Shown here: in pieces, positions 12,859-25,139 of the stretch | Position numbering within the stretch: the stretch's first letter is position 1 | Layout: every line of letters starts with the position of its first letter | Source of the DNA: Stenopsyche tienmushanensis | Lineage: Eukaryota > Arthropoda > Insecta > Trichoptera > Stenopsychidae | DNA: 64,000 nucleotides | Reading direction: 5' to 3' | NCBI GenBank assembly: GCA_008973525.1 | Contig: WACJ01000345.1 | Span: 62,001 to 126,000, forward strand | The notes under the pieces: generated by a model | What the model saw: only the letters and a program-made list of their open reading frames with translations | What the model was told of the DNA's origin: nothing | Database searches by the model: none | Position numbers and translations under genes: made by a program

Positions 12859-14344
12859 ATACATGAAATTACATAGAAAAAAATTGCTCATTGAAGTATT
12901 AAAAAAGAATATACTACTCGGAGTGACTAAATAAACTTCCGGATGATAGGGGTCGTTCATTTGTATCCAAATAGAGTAAATTGTTCTACCGAAAATTTGT
13001 TTTTATAGACTATACAATGTGTAGATAGAGTCGTAACTAAATAGGTGCAACAGGTGTAGATTCATTGGAAAAAATACTTGATAAGGAGCAGATAAAAAAT
13101 GTCATACAATAATTTATTATTAAAAGAATACTTGCATCTCTTTATCGCTTGTATGTTGATTATATTTCCGTGAGAACGCTTTAAAATTAAAAATCTGCTC
13201 AGATTGAAACAAAACAGATTACTGCACTCCAAAAGTTTACGACAGTTCTTTTAAATGCATCGATATTAATGTTAATGTCATTATAAAACATTTATACATA
13301 GTCAATAGGAGATATTTGGATTTTATTAGTGAATTGCTTAAATATGAGCGGAAAATTTGCATTTATAATAATTATTTTTGTTCATGCGAATCATTGTTTA
13401 TTAAGTGTACGATAATGACTTACTCGATGACTGATTAATGTTCTATTTATTCTGTGATTTTTCGACATTGATCTTATTTATGGTAGAATATATTTTGCTA
13501 TAATATGTACAGTAAAACAGACGATCAGAATTTCAATGAATTTTCTCACTCGTACAGAATAGGGTGAGTGAGGGTTTAGGGGTGCGGCGAGTACTTCCGG
13601 TGGAGGGTTTTTTAGACCGAAACAAAGAAGTATTTTCTGCTATCGTGCCCAACGCGTTCATTGTTGTCAGTTTTTCCGATTGTCTGTTTCTTTCGGCTTT
13701 TCCAGCAGTCATGACATCTGCACAATAATGAAAAAGTTTGTTCTGAAAAACTTATCTACCATATAATTTTTGAAAAGAGCCTTGTTAATTTTCATTCTTG
13801 TTTTTTTGTAATATGATACATTTTGATGCATGTGACAGCTGCGAAAATATTAAAGCAAATACATGAAAAACACAGACCTTCTTATGCAAAGTCTTTTAAA
13901 GCCAATTATCAATAATTTTATCAAATTATCAGAAGATTTATAAGAGAATTTGAACCATATTTTATTCTATTGTAGCTCGCCTGTGAAATCTGGAGATTCT
14001 TTTAAAATTAAAAATGGAATTTATTGACACTGGATGTACAAAATATTTTTGGGAAAATGAAATTCAAAAGCTTTTAACAAAAAAATATGTAGTATTGTAT
14101 TTAATATATTTTGGTAAAAATAGGTTGATTTTCGTAAATAGATTGAATTTATCTCAATAGTGGATAATCGTATCAATAAAGCGGTTATAAAAATCTCAAG
14201 AGGTTTAAACCTAGTTGAAAGTACGGTAAGGCCAAGTGTTCGGGAAAGATTTAGATTCAAATCCAAAACCGAGCGGAAGAAATAAGAGCGGATAAAATCT
14301 TCACCTACCAACGTATTTGGAAGATCTGAAGTGCTATTTTTTTG
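12859..14344. other. non-coding stretch
   Basis: The stretch is AT-rich apart from a CpG-richer patch at about 13550-13720 that lacks a reading frame. A 108-codon minus-strand frame at 14021-14347 runs into the adjacent mariner fragment and shows no recognisable protein features. Confidence 0.35.
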
Positions 14345-14522
14345 CAATTATTGATGTAGCCCAATTTTGTCAGATGATTATGGACAAATGTTCGTAGAAT
14401 TTCTAACTTGTTAGCTATTTCGCGAACAGTATATCGCGGGTTTTCTTCAACCATGGCTATGATTATATCTGTGTTCATTTGCGAAAGAAACTTATGGAAC
14501 AACATAATATTTAATGATTTTA
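14345..14522 (-). mobile_element. mariner fragment, inverted partner of the 12027 copy
   Basis: On the minus strand this repeats the left part of the element at 12027: the end TGTTGTTCCATAAGTTTC, the same abrupt join to helix-turn-helix coding sequence (NPRYTVREIANKLEI), and homology up to the LTKLGYIN region, where it stops. Homology also continues outside the TA: AATCATTAAATATTATG precedes both copies. The pair therefore arose at least partly by local inverted duplication, not by two independent insertions. Confidence 0.8.
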
Positions 14523-17500
14523 TTTAAGCTCTGAAGATTTTTTATTGAACGTATCTACAGGCTAGATCGAGAAATGTATATACAGTCAATTTAAATCATC
14601 AATATGAACTCATCTGATATAATATAACAACAAATTTTGTTAATATCTTTCGTGTATGATGAAAAATTATAAATATCACGAACTTTTTATGAAAGTAAAT
14701 TTAGCCCATAGGCATGTTTTACCATGGAAAAGAGAGGCTCGATCGTTAGTAAGCGTAAGGTACCTTAATTGGTATAACCTGCCCTTAAGCGCCAATTATA
14801 ACAATTTTTAAAATAGAAAGATTGTTTAATTTCAGCTCTAGATTCATCTCGATTACCATTGATGTTGCTTTCAAACGACACTGAATCTCTGGAGATAATT
14901 TATAAATTTTATCTTCGCCAAATCCAGTTTCCCCCAGTTTGATGGCAAAGTCATAACTTTTCCTTAAAATTCCAATTGTAAAATTAGATACATTTTATTT
15001 GTTTGCTTTATTTCAAGCAAATAGTGCAAGATAATTAAACTCTATCAACTTCAATCGTTCATTAATCGAGTTTATTCGATATTCAGAGAACTTTTTTTGG
15101 CAAATTATTCGTTTCGGAGTTTGAGAAAGATTCACCAAAGCATTTATTATGCAAAATCGTTCGTTCTCAAAACCATAGTTTGGAACTTCCTTGGATACTA
15201 AATTAAAAGGTCGACGACGCCTCAGCACGGGTGAACACCCTGCTATCCGTTCCCTTGTTTAGTTTTCCGGTTTCCACGGGGAAAAAATGGTTCTCTGTGC
15301 ACATTTATGCAAATTAGAGCCTCATTACCATTTCCTTTGTTAAAGTAATGTATTTCTTTCACCGAAGAAAATCTTTGAGTACCTTTTGGACGAAAGCTGG
15401 TCCCCGAGAACAAGGTTAAAATTACACGGTTTGATATCACAGAAATGTAATATAATACATGATAATGTCACGATATAGATGTGACGAATTAGGACTGTTT
15501 TCGATAAAACAGCAACACAGCACATGATAATATTTAAAAATAGCTTTTTTAATAATAGTGTAGGGTGGGAATAATTCACGATTATTCTTTGAATAATTAT
15601 AATAATGTAAATTAGTTAATTAAAATAAAAATTTTAGCCGTTAATTATCAATTTTTGGTCGTTAAAGCGGGTCGTTTTTAATTATGTTTGGGTTTTGCAC
15701 TCGCTGGGGATAGATCCCTGAGGGTTGCAGGATGAACGGTCATTCTATTCTTTCTGAGAAACCTTGCAGATTGGTCGTGCTAATTGTTGGCGTGTAAACT
15801 TAATTTTCCGCCATTATGTTTAATTTCGCATTTTATTCAGACCATCTGGAAACCTCTTCCTCGTGATCGTCGCCGTATCACAAATGTTAATAAACGTTAT
15901 TATTAAAATTCACAATGTTTTAATTGTTTCCATGAGAATTCATCCTTTTCAGTGTTATTGGATGAGCGGTCAAGGATAAAGAATCGCCCCCTCTACGGAG
16001 GTAAAATACGAATTTCCGTCGCATACTGCGAGTTCATCTCGGGGCTGCGGAGCCCCATCGCTACTGAAAGGCGAACGCCCTCGTCCTTCTCGTCGAGGCC
16101 ATTCAAGTTAAGATGAAAGGCATACGGACTTCATTTGAAGAGTTGCGTCGAAGATTTAATTTTATTTCATTGCAAGATTTTTAAATATTTAATATTTTTT
16201 ATCCTGGCATTTGCAGAAATAGGGAAAGATCAGTGAGCGGAAAAATTTAAATATCTCATGCAATAAAAAGTATCTCAGAACGATGGTCTAACACAACAAC
16301 GTCATGTACGAACGACACATGGAACAAACTCTTAAAACGGAAGAACGACAACATGAATTTCAATAGGGAAGAGAGACTATAAAAGATAGCCAATTCCATT
16401 GTACAAAATGTTCAACAACTTCATCTGGAAGTTGACAATGAAAATGTAATTTAACTTTGAGATACGATAGAAGAAGAATAGGTTACGGGAAAAATTTAAA
16501 AGAATTGAGAGAACTATGTATAAATATATATTATGTCTAATATTTAAAAATATTTTTTGTATGAAATTTTATTTACGGTCATTTTGACATACGTCCAAGG
16601 TGATAGAATTCCATCGTAACTGACTGTATATAACATATATTTAGTATATTAATATAGGAATGATCACAGCAACATTTGCACATGATCATCTTTTATAGAA
16701 ATACATTGTTTCAATTAAATTAGATCAGACAAATACTAAATAATCTTCCATTTGTCATCAATCGTGTCAAATGAAGATAATCATGTCTATAAATTTTCAA
16801 CAAAAAACGAATCTAATCAATTATGTTTGTAAAACCGAATCAGTCCTCGAATACATTGGGGTATAAACTTTTCGAGGAAAAGGATAAGTTCCTAATTAAT
16901 ATAGAAAGAAAGAACTAAACAAACCTTTTTTTATATATGTGTATATAAAAAAAGAAAATAAATGAGATAACATACGAGAAAGGGGAGTTTCAGACTAAAT
17001 GACAAATATATTAGGTTTACCTTGCTTCAACTACGTTACATTCGGATTTCGACCACATCTCAATTGGAATAGTGAGCTAAAAAAGATCTCTGAGATAATA
17101 GAGAACATTTGTTATTAAGGATTAAATTAAAATAAGAAATAAACCAATTCCTCAATATATAGACGAATTCGACATTATACGGCACTCTTTTTGTGCGCAA
17201 TGCAAATTTACGAAAGATTTAGAAATGTAGTATAAATTCTAAACGAGCCTTCTATTTACGAAATTTTGACTAAATATTTCCCATCGAGATAAGTTGAAAT
17301 TGTCTGTGAAGATCTGGCTTGCTGGTCGCCTCATGGTCATTGTCGTAGATATTTCGCAGTAATGAACGAGAATCGAATGAAGCCAAATAGCGACGATAAT
17401 TCTTAAGAAAGGTGTAGTTTCATATACAGGAACACCCCTTAATTGAAACCCCGACGAACAATTAATTCATATTATAGTGCGATTTTTTTAGATTAATTTT

Positions 17501-18244
17501 TTCTGAAATATCAGAGAAGTTGTAAACTGATACATGAATGAATAGAGTTAACCCTTATAACTCCTATGGCCTCACGTTGTGGCCGAAGATGTTTTCCCAC
17601 CAACTCCTATGGTCACTACTAATTTCAAATAAGATTTTGGTATTTTTTTAAATATAAGAATCAAGTGAATACTCTAAAAATACCGTCTTATTGTCTGACC
17701 ATTAATTTGGCATCTGGAATATGGAAAATAATTGGTTCAGAGGAATTGAATAAGCGCAGGTAAAGAGCATAAAACAATAGTCTGCGTCGAGTTTTGGCGC
17801 AGTGAACATCTTAAAAATTATTTGTGTCCAGTAATTCAATATTATTTTGATAGTACGTATACTTTTTAAGTTTTATTCGTTTTTCAATCTACTCCTTTTT
17901 AATAATCTACAACAAGCGAACTAAGACATAAAAGGCTATCATATATTTACGGATAGGTTTTATATCAATCCAACCCTTGCTGGAGAACTCTTGAAAAGGA
18001 AATGTTTTCTCACTGGCACGATAATGACTTACAGAAAGGGTGTACCTAATTATTTAAAAAAACCAAGATTAGCTGTGAGACGAAAGATAGTATACAGAAG
18101 ACAAGATACCATGCTATAATATTATATATTCCGGACTGAGTGATAGTAGAGCCGTCGGAAGATCTCGTCTACGCTAGGCTAATCAGATAGACAAAAATGT
18201 CACACGTCTGGGTCTGGAGGGAGGGTTATAGGCATCATCTAAAG
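14523..18244. other. non-coding stretch with GC-richer patch at 15640-16130
   Basis: No gene is seen. The segment 15640-16130 is CpG-richer than its flanks and has a short perfect hairpin (GGGGCTGCGGAGCCCC near 16040), but no long open frame. It resembles a conserved non-coding element of a large intron. The rest is AT-rich. Confidence 0.35.
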
Positions 18245-18452
18245 CAGCGGTTCTTAAACTGGAATTCGCGGACTCTTGGGGGTCCATGAAGCCATTATAA
18301 GATCTCTTTTGATAAATATTTGGCGAAGAAATGCTTATTTATTTGAAAAATTAAGTCTCAAGAACGACGTAAAATATTGGAATGGGGTTCACAATAAAAC
18401 TAAAAACAAGAGGGGGGGGGGTCCATGGACTACATAAGTTTAAGAGCCGCTG
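18245..18452. mobile_element. hAT-type MITE, copy 1, with 8-bp target duplication
   Basis: The element begins CAGCGGTTCTTAAACT and ends with the near reverse complement AGTTTAAGAGCCGCTG. It is flanked by ATCTAAAG (18237-18244) and ATCTAGAG (18453-18460), an 8-bp duplication with one mismatch, as expected of hAT insertion. The interior matches the copy at 26636-26888 (GGGGTCC block, AAGCCATTA block, AATGGG block). No transposase is present. The frame at 18425-18676 starts inside the MITE and is not credible. Confidence 0.85.
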
Positions 18453-19365
18453 ATCTAGAGCAATGGTTTCCAGTTGGTTTTTTAATTGCTACTGATGTCG
18501 ACAGGAAATGTGTTTTAAATGTAATAAGTCAACACTTTAAGGCATTGATACTAAAATGTAATCACTATTATTCTGAAAATAAGGATCCTCGTGAAGGTAA
18601 TCTTTGGATTAAAAATTCTTACATGGAGGATGTCACTCCATGTACTCTTACGAGTAGAGAAAAAGACCATCTGTAACAATATAAGATTAAAAAATATTAC
18701 ATAAATAACCATTTTTATTTCAGTATTATAGTGATCCACATTTTTTTTCCTTTTTTACCGGTCAACAGGTGTAAAAAGTTGGGTAATAGTTTATTTTAAG
18801 CATCGACAAGCCAAAGAAGGAACAGTCCCCCGTTGATCGCGATCCCCTCGTTAATCGTGATCTTCTCCAGAACGTGCCCTCCTTGATCAACGAGGGTTAC
18901 TTGTAGTGCGATTTTTATTATGCGATTTTCTTTGGAATAAAAAAAATCGTATAAAAAATCCACCGTATAAAAAAATCGACCATAGAAGTTTGTCCGGAAC
19001 AAAAAGGTTCAACATTATTAATTATGAGCACTTTGAAGATTGCTGAATTATGAATTTTCAGCAATAAACAATACGATCAAGTTATGGGGGCGGATTATCT
19101 AAACGTAACGGTCCACAAAAACATTAGAGAGAGCAAACGAATTGGGAAAATCATTTTTTGTCGCCCTAAATCAGCGATCGCCGAGCCGAGGCCCGCGATC
19201 TTGATCTAGCAAATGAGAGACGTTTTTGATAAATTCATACGCAAAAAACATAAAAACGTAATAGCGCGTAAAAACGATATGTATTCGAGTGGGTCGACGG
19301 GAAGGGTGGATGGCGAACGGTGTGGGGTGGTGGGAAAGTTCGAAAGTTTCCCGCGGGTCGCTCAC
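18453..19365. other. presumed start of first intron downstream of the 19.4 kb exon
   Basis: The stretch lies immediately 3' (minus strand) of the donor at 19365. Around 18800-18960 there are short repeated motifs (GTTGATCGCGATCCCCTCG, GTTAATCGTGATC) and several AAAAAATCGT-like runs. Nothing codes convincingly. Confidence 0.35.
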
Positions 19366-19654
19366 CTTCGGCGGGAGATGCGGGAGAGCAGCGGGCGCCG
19401 CCGAGCAGCAGCAGCAGGCCGGCGAAGAGCAGCGCCGCCACCAGCAGGAGGAGGGCGGCGAGGCACCCGCGGTCGAGGCGCCGGTCCCTCGGGGCGCTCG
19501 GGGCGCGCGGGCCGCTCGGGGGCGCGAGCGCCGTGCGCGTCTCCGTCGAGGGCCCGAAGCTGACGACGGTCGCCTTGGGCTCGCACAGAGGCGCCGCGGC
19601 CGGGTCGCGCAGGTAGCCGTTGTTGCCGGCCGAGGCGCTGCACGCGTCGTTCAT
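19366..19654 (-). CDS. first coding exon of a type II single-pass membrane protein (partial)
   Basis: The ATG is at 19654-19652; 96 codons plus one base end at an excellent donor, GCCGAAG|GTGAGCG (phase 1). The N-terminus has no signal peptide. It is a hydrophilic, Pro/Ala-rich cytosolic tail of about 60 residues (NNGYLRDP, ATVVSFGPSTETRTA), followed by arginines (RDRRLDRG) and a strongly hydrophobic segment at about residues 64-86 (LAALLLLVAALLFAGLLLLL), then GARCSPASPAE. Positive charges before one hydrophobic segment predict N-in, C-out topology. Many ectoenzymes, teneurins and TNF-like ligands are built this way, but I do not recognise the family. The rest of the gene should lie leftward, probably mostly outside the window. 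The ATG could instead lie further upstream in the same frame (open to about 19882), but the context makes 19654 more likely. Confidence 0.65.
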
Positions 19655-20520
19655 GTCGGAGTCATGTCGGGCTGATGGCGGGCTGATGGGCGACGTACGA
19701 CATAAACGTGCGTCGGCCGAGAGCGCCGGCCGGGAAGTGACGGCGCGCGCGGCTGCAGCCGACCCCCCACCACTCGACCCCCCGACTCTTTTTTGACCTA
19801 CATTTTCCTCCCGCCGGGATGCCGAAACTTTCCTCTTCTTGCACCACACTCTCTCCGACGAACAACCGTTAAAACCTCCCAATCTTCACGATCATCGTCC
19901 ATACTCGCCTTCGCCCGACCCCAAATTCCACCCTATCGGGGAAAACCCTCTCTTCCGACTTTAAAATTCACTCTCAGGAGTGTCAACCGTGCGGACTTGC
20001 ATCGTCGCCCGTCGAAACCTTTTCCCCGATACTCGTCCTCATACGATTGATAAATATGTCCCTGTAATACGAGCTTCGAAAGTCATACAGAGTTATGGTG
20101 TATGTCTTTTTTGTTTCGATAAGCAATACATAAGATATGTGTTTTGCAGCGATGACTCAAAGGAGGCTCTCATCATTTCGCGCCTCTTAAAAAAATAATC
20201 AGAAAAGACTACGAGACGCAACGAACTGCCGCTCAGTACTACAGGGCTTCGCCCTTCGCATCGTCTCCGACTTGCGACGACCACACTATCAGCTCTTTAG
20301 ACTTTTCGGCGACTCTTTTCTTTGAAGCGTCATGTTTTAACATTTACCTATTCGATATTAGGCGACGATAACGATAGGGTGGAGATCAGTTCGTGGACCA
20401 AAAGAACCCGGTCGACTTTCAAACTTCAATTCTAACTCTCTTCTGACGGATTCAACGAACTCCCTCCCACTCATTTCCCGATGGGAGACTTAACGATAAT
20501 TCATATGACCAGTTAATTCA
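19655..20520 (-). promoter_or_regulatory. CpG-rich promoter/5' UTR region of the type II membrane protein gene
   Basis: GC content and CpG density rise sharply from about 19.2 kb and fall back to background by about 20.5 kb, centred just upstream of the ATG at 19654 on the minus strand. Several overlapping frames on both strands (19213-20284) are by-products of this composition. I cannot place a transcription start; no clear TATA box is visible. Confidence 0.5.
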
Positions 20521-20818
20521 CAAAATGAGGTTTCCCAAACTATGTTCCACGGAATGTTAATAGGTGTTCCGCAGAAACCTGGAATAATTTATACGTAAAT
20601 ACATATTTTATCGAGAAATAATTAATAAAAACCAAACATTGTGATATTCCGGCTCCGTATGAAAAATATATAGGTGTATATTTCTTTTTCCCGATTCCGA
20701 CCGACTGTAACTTGGTCGACAGTTGCCAAATTGTGAAGCCGGTTGGCCGTACTGATAAATGTTGTTCATAAATCTGATCAAAAAACAACTTTCAAATACA
20801 TTTCAAGTATTCAGCACA
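20521..20818. other. intergenic, nothing recognisable
   Basis: AT-rich DNA between the CpG island and the coding relic. No supported feature. Confidence 0.4.
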
Positions 20819-21058
20819 CTAAATTCCAGAGAATACAAAAAATGTCGAAACTCGTAATTTGTTTAATGAACACATTCGTTCGCTCTTGTATTCTGCCGCC
20901 GCCCGCACCAACCAACCCTTTCGCTCTAATAGAATAATTGATATTTTTACCAGACGCAAAAAATACTTCAAACACTGATCAACTGATCCTCTACTAAATT
21001 AATTTTGGAAAAAAACCTACCGAATGGCATTGCTAGGTTTCCCAATAAAAGAGATTTT
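20819..21058 (-). pseudogene. degraded coding relic, copy A of a two-copy family (partner 24214-24648)
   Basis: On the minus strand this stretch aligns with the C-terminal half of the relic at 24214-24648. The clearest shared part reads LVRAAAEYKSERMCSLNKLR here and LVRAAAEHRSERMRSLNKLR there. Frameshifts and stops interrupt this copy upstream of about 20960, and the reading ends at TAG 20819-20821. Substitutions partly preserve amino-acid class, consistent with descent from a once-functional protein. The family is unknown to me. To its right, 21060-21400 is a different sequence with a 76-codon plus-strand frame of no recognisable kind. Confidence 0.4.
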
Positions 21059-24000
21059 CCTTGGCGTATCGTACAGTCGGGCAAATTGGTTTAAACCAAA
21101 TTCGAAGCCCTCAGATGGACAAGCGAGCATTTAAAAAAGTCTTACTTGAGAAAGAAACGCTACGCGGTAGCAAGTCTATTTTATTATATATTACACAACT
21201 AGATATACAACTATACACAACACAACGCAATCTTTTAGCTAATAGTATACGCTATCAAGCGGGAAAAATGTATAGAATCATCTTTTCCTAGGAGGCCCAA
21301 AAGTATTACTTCTACCACGCGATTCTAGACTCTCGCGCATTTTATATCTTATGCTACCTAGTTCAAAATCTAGCCTCGTGTACTCCGGACATAAACGTAA
21401 TTTATTGCAAATCAAGTATAGATACTGGAATTTTATAATTAAAATTTATTATAGAAATGCATGCGAAATTAGGAGTTTTTTTCCACTTTGGCAACATTGA
21501 ACCACATATTATTACTTTGAATTTGCATACCAAACATAAATATGTATTGGAATCAACTTGTTCGAATCAATGGATCAATTTAATACATTTTAATCTATTT
21601 TTTATGTATATTTCTCTATTTTAAGACTTTACCATTAAGCCGGTAATTGCAATTTGACGGTAAATTTCAAGTCCTAGCGTAAGATATGAACGTATGATGT
21701 AAGAACGAACGCTCGAATGAGTAGAATTAAGTATTTATTTTTGTTCATAAGCCAACTTAAGGAACTTATTATTATAAGAGGTTTTCATACACCATTTTCC
21801 CTCTATATTAAACATGATGTGTGCTTAATTTAATTATTCTAGATGTTAAAAGTTAGTTAGTAATTAGGATAAGGATATGAATCTAAAACCTTAATTTAAG
21901 TTTATTGTAAATTTTTCTTGTATTAATAAACTCGCTTATTTTGTTAATAAAACTATTTCAATAAAGATTACTAAAATAAATAATTAATGTATTCCTCGTG
22001 TTCTTAAACCCAAACAAAATAAACAAGGTGTCCCGTGAAAATTTCTTGATTTACAAAGCCAAGTATGAAAATATCTTTTAAATATGTTGATCATTGTTTT
22101 ACTCCTCGCATTTAGTTCCTTCACAGTATTAAGTCAGTCTTTAGAAATAAAAAGGAGATGAGTTTATTGGTCAAGTTGACTCTTGACAGATTGACGTTAA
22201 CTCCTGACGCAACTTGAGAACAGCTTCATTTCATTTCAATCGTAATTTATATTCGTAATATTTGTGTGCAGAAGTGACAACAATAAAAATACTAGAAATC
22301 AATATTAATATAAAAGAGTTTGAAAGTAGTGACGACTATGATTATATTCAAGTGCTAAACCAACGATCGCCAACTACAACCTTTGGGTTAATAAATTTAT
22401 TCAGATGACAAAATTGGATAAATTTTTAAAGTTTGAGAAGAAATTAAATGTTCAAAAATTTTGGCGTATCAGAAAGAAATATATCTGTCATGTGTTATTG
22501 AACCGGTTGTTAACTTTTTTCGCATGTGCATTTAACCATCGTCAGTTTCATTATGCAGCCTGAATACCAAACAGAAGTTCAAAAGTTCAGTAATGAAAAA
22601 GTTTTATTAAGAAATCTGTGAAGTAATAGAATTTCTTCTAAATGAGAAAACACTACTCACAATCATTATCGTCGAACAAAGGATTGCTGTAGAAATTAGC
22701 GATTTTCGACAGATATCTTAACGAATTTAACTTAGAATTATAATACATGTTGAACAAAGTGGTACGATCTGAAAAAGGTTGCGATTAACGGAGGAATGTC
22801 AATTATCACTTTGTTTTGTGTGCAAAAAATCTAGCATTCCTAACAAGGTTTTTTGAAGAAAAAGGGGTGTTTTTAAATTATTTCGATAGTTAACTTTGGC
22901 ACGGGAACAGCTTTTACAACGTTATTTTCTTGAGATGTGGTCCTCAAATTCCTACAACTCTTCATTGATTAAGGGTTCGTCTTGTCATGTTAAGCAAAGT
23001 TTGAATATCATTTACTTCAACATCTTCAATGCTCCCGGGAATGGCGAAAAAAACAATTTCTTTAATGATATTTTAAAATGATTTTCACAATTGATATGGT
23101 CATCAACAATTTCTTTGAAAGATTTTTTTTAAACACCCTTAATATACGATCCGCTTAATTTATTACAACATTTTTAAATGACAGTATTTTTCATAATTCA
23201 AAACAAGATAGACGAATCACAGTAAATCTTTGCGGAATATATACAACCAATTTCCCAATATCTATCTATTTCCCATAAATGCACAGATTTTTTTTTTAGA
23301 ATGTCTCTCGACATGAAACTCTAATAGAAAAACATTCCAAGAAGCCTTGGAAGAAAATCTGAACTTTTGTTAAAACACATACTTATTATATTAACAGAAA
23401 TTCTCAAACATTTGAAAACAAAGTTTTTCATGAAAATTGTTTGTCCATATGCGAGTGGTAGTGACATCGAGAAAGACTTCAAAATATTATAAATTGTATT
23501 CTTAAAAAAATGTCAAAAAAAAAGAAATGTTTTTAATTGATGAGAGATATTGCTGTTTAACCTTTTGTAGACCTTGCAACCTGAAGATTGCAAGAACAAC
23601 TAAATTACAAAAAAATCCCAGATATAGTATATTAACACCGACTCTAACCTTTTTCATTTCAAGTTAAACCTTTTTCTACTCAAGTTAAACTTTTTCATTA
23701 CAAATTAAACCGTTTTAATTTCAAGTTGAACTGTCAGATGTCAGATGAAAAGTGTTATATGCTCCAAATATATGTTTTTCTCAAAGTTCTTTAAAAATAT
23801 GATAAAATTGTGAAAAAAATATTATTTCTGGAATCCTATTTAAACATTCATCTATGTTAATCTTTTTTTATACGGTAGATAGATTCCAGTAATAGACGCA
23901 TATTGTATTAAAAAAAAATTATTACATCACAGTAATTTTGAAAAGTACTGATGAAAAAGAAAATAAATTATCATATTGGAGTTACTCGCTACTCTCACTT

Positions 24001-24213
24001 TCTTAATAAATTTAAATGTATATCTTTTGATGAAATGCGTTTAAATTTTAAAATGAAATTATTGAACTTGAAAGAAAAATTACTTTATTAATTAGGTACA
24101 CAAAGTCAAGACGGTGTAACAAGGAATATAATTTAAGGGAAAGTTCAAAGTGGTTCTATCTCGAAAAAAATTGAGCCTGTATTAAATGATACAAAGCTGC
24201 GCCTCTGCAATGT
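21059..24213. other. non-coding stretch
   Basis: AT-rich. A 53-codon Lys-rich plus-strand frame (22403-22564) and a 61-codon frame (22896-23081) show no family signature. Loose inverted similarity between AAGGGGTGTTTTTAAA (about 22862) and TTTAAACACCCTTA (about 23130) hints at a small MITE, but it is too weak to call. Confidence 0.3.
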
Positions 24214-24648
24214 TTAGCAACGAAAATATAAAAAATAAAGATCGAAACGATCACGTAATTTGTTTAACGAACGCATTCGCTCACTCCTGTGTTCTGCCGC
24301 CGCCCGCACCAACCTATCATTCCGCTCGAATAGATCATTTTTTACCAGCCGCAAAAAATATTTCAAATCTAATAGATGATCAACTGAGCCTCTGCTAAAT
24401 AAATAATGGAAATAACCCTACCAAATATAATTGCCAAGTTTTGCAATAAACGTGATCCATAAATGATAAACCGAGAATTTTAGCCGATACCAATATTGCG
24501 CGACTTTTATAGTCCTCGTTATCTCTGGATCCAATTTCAAAACTTCGCTCAATTTGTAATGAATATCCCTAATTGCTTGCGGAGACTTTCGACGATTTTC
24601 GCCTTGATAATTTTCAATTAGATATAAAACATATTTGAGTACTTTCAT
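24214..24648 (-). pseudogene. near-intact coding relic, copy B, one in-frame stop, unknown family
   Basis: From ATG 24648 the minus strand reads 76 codons to TAG, then continues in the same frame for about 67 more codons to TAA 24214-24216. Both halves are protein-like: SPQAIRDIHYKLSEVLKLDP and EITRTIKVAQYW in the first, and DHLLDLKYFLRLVKNDLFER then LVRAAAEHRSERMRSLNKLR in the second. The second half is shared with 20819-21058. It is Leu/Lys/Arg-rich and probably mostly helical, with no signal peptide or obvious enzyme motif. The internal TAG cannot easily be an intron, because the only GT...AG pair around it would span about 27 nt. The upstream frame closes at once (TGA), so an N-terminal part may be lost. 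Alternatives are a transposon-encoded or viral relic, or a decayed host paralogue. Confidence 0.45.
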
Positions 24649-25139
24649 AAGTTGTCAAACTTCGTATCCCTCAGTATTACAGGGGATGACTGCTGATCAT
24701 AAGTGTAATTTTCTTGACGTAATGATATATTTTTTTTCCCAATAATATATTATAACCTTACAGCAATAGATTACTTATAAAGGCTTCATTTTTAAATATT
24801 TGAGCGTGGAGTCCTAAAAGCAAACAAAGCTCTAGATTTGATACATTAGTGGTAATTAATCTGGAAAGATAAAACATTCATCACTTATAATTGGCAATTT
24901 AAAAATAAATTAAGACTCCCTTGATTAACAAATTTGCTCCTGCAAATGATAAATATCTCCTCCAAAATAATCATATTCTATTATAATTTTTGGGTTGGTT
25001 AGATTATTTTTTTGTTATTAATACTATGAACGTCCATTCCGAAGAGTCCGGAAGAAGCAGTAATAGTCTTTTTAAAAAACATATCCAACTTTAGTTGAGT
25101 TGTTGTTTTTTTTCCCTGTATATTTCTTTGTAGCAAGCA
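24649..25139. other. intergenic, nothing recognisable
   Basis: AT-rich DNA with no supported feature; it may contain the eroded distal part of the Tigger element that follows. Confidence 0.35.

Noticed and set aside
14021..14347. 108-codon minus-strand frame
   Set aside because: Begins at the end of the mariner fragment, shows no transposase motifs and no other family features.
16925..16955. Inverted TTTTTTTATATA / TATATAAAAAAAG
   Set aside because: An AT-only imperfect inverted repeat, expected by chance at this base composition.
19213..19882. Overlapping long frames on both strands in the CpG island
   Set aside because: They arise from GC-rich composition with few stop codons. Only the minus-strand frame from 19654 has a membrane segment and a strong donor.
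22862..23146. Possible MITE with AAGGGGTGTTTTTAAA and TTTAAACACCCTTA ends
   Set aside because: The inverted match is loose, homopolymer-rich and lacks a target duplication or second copy.
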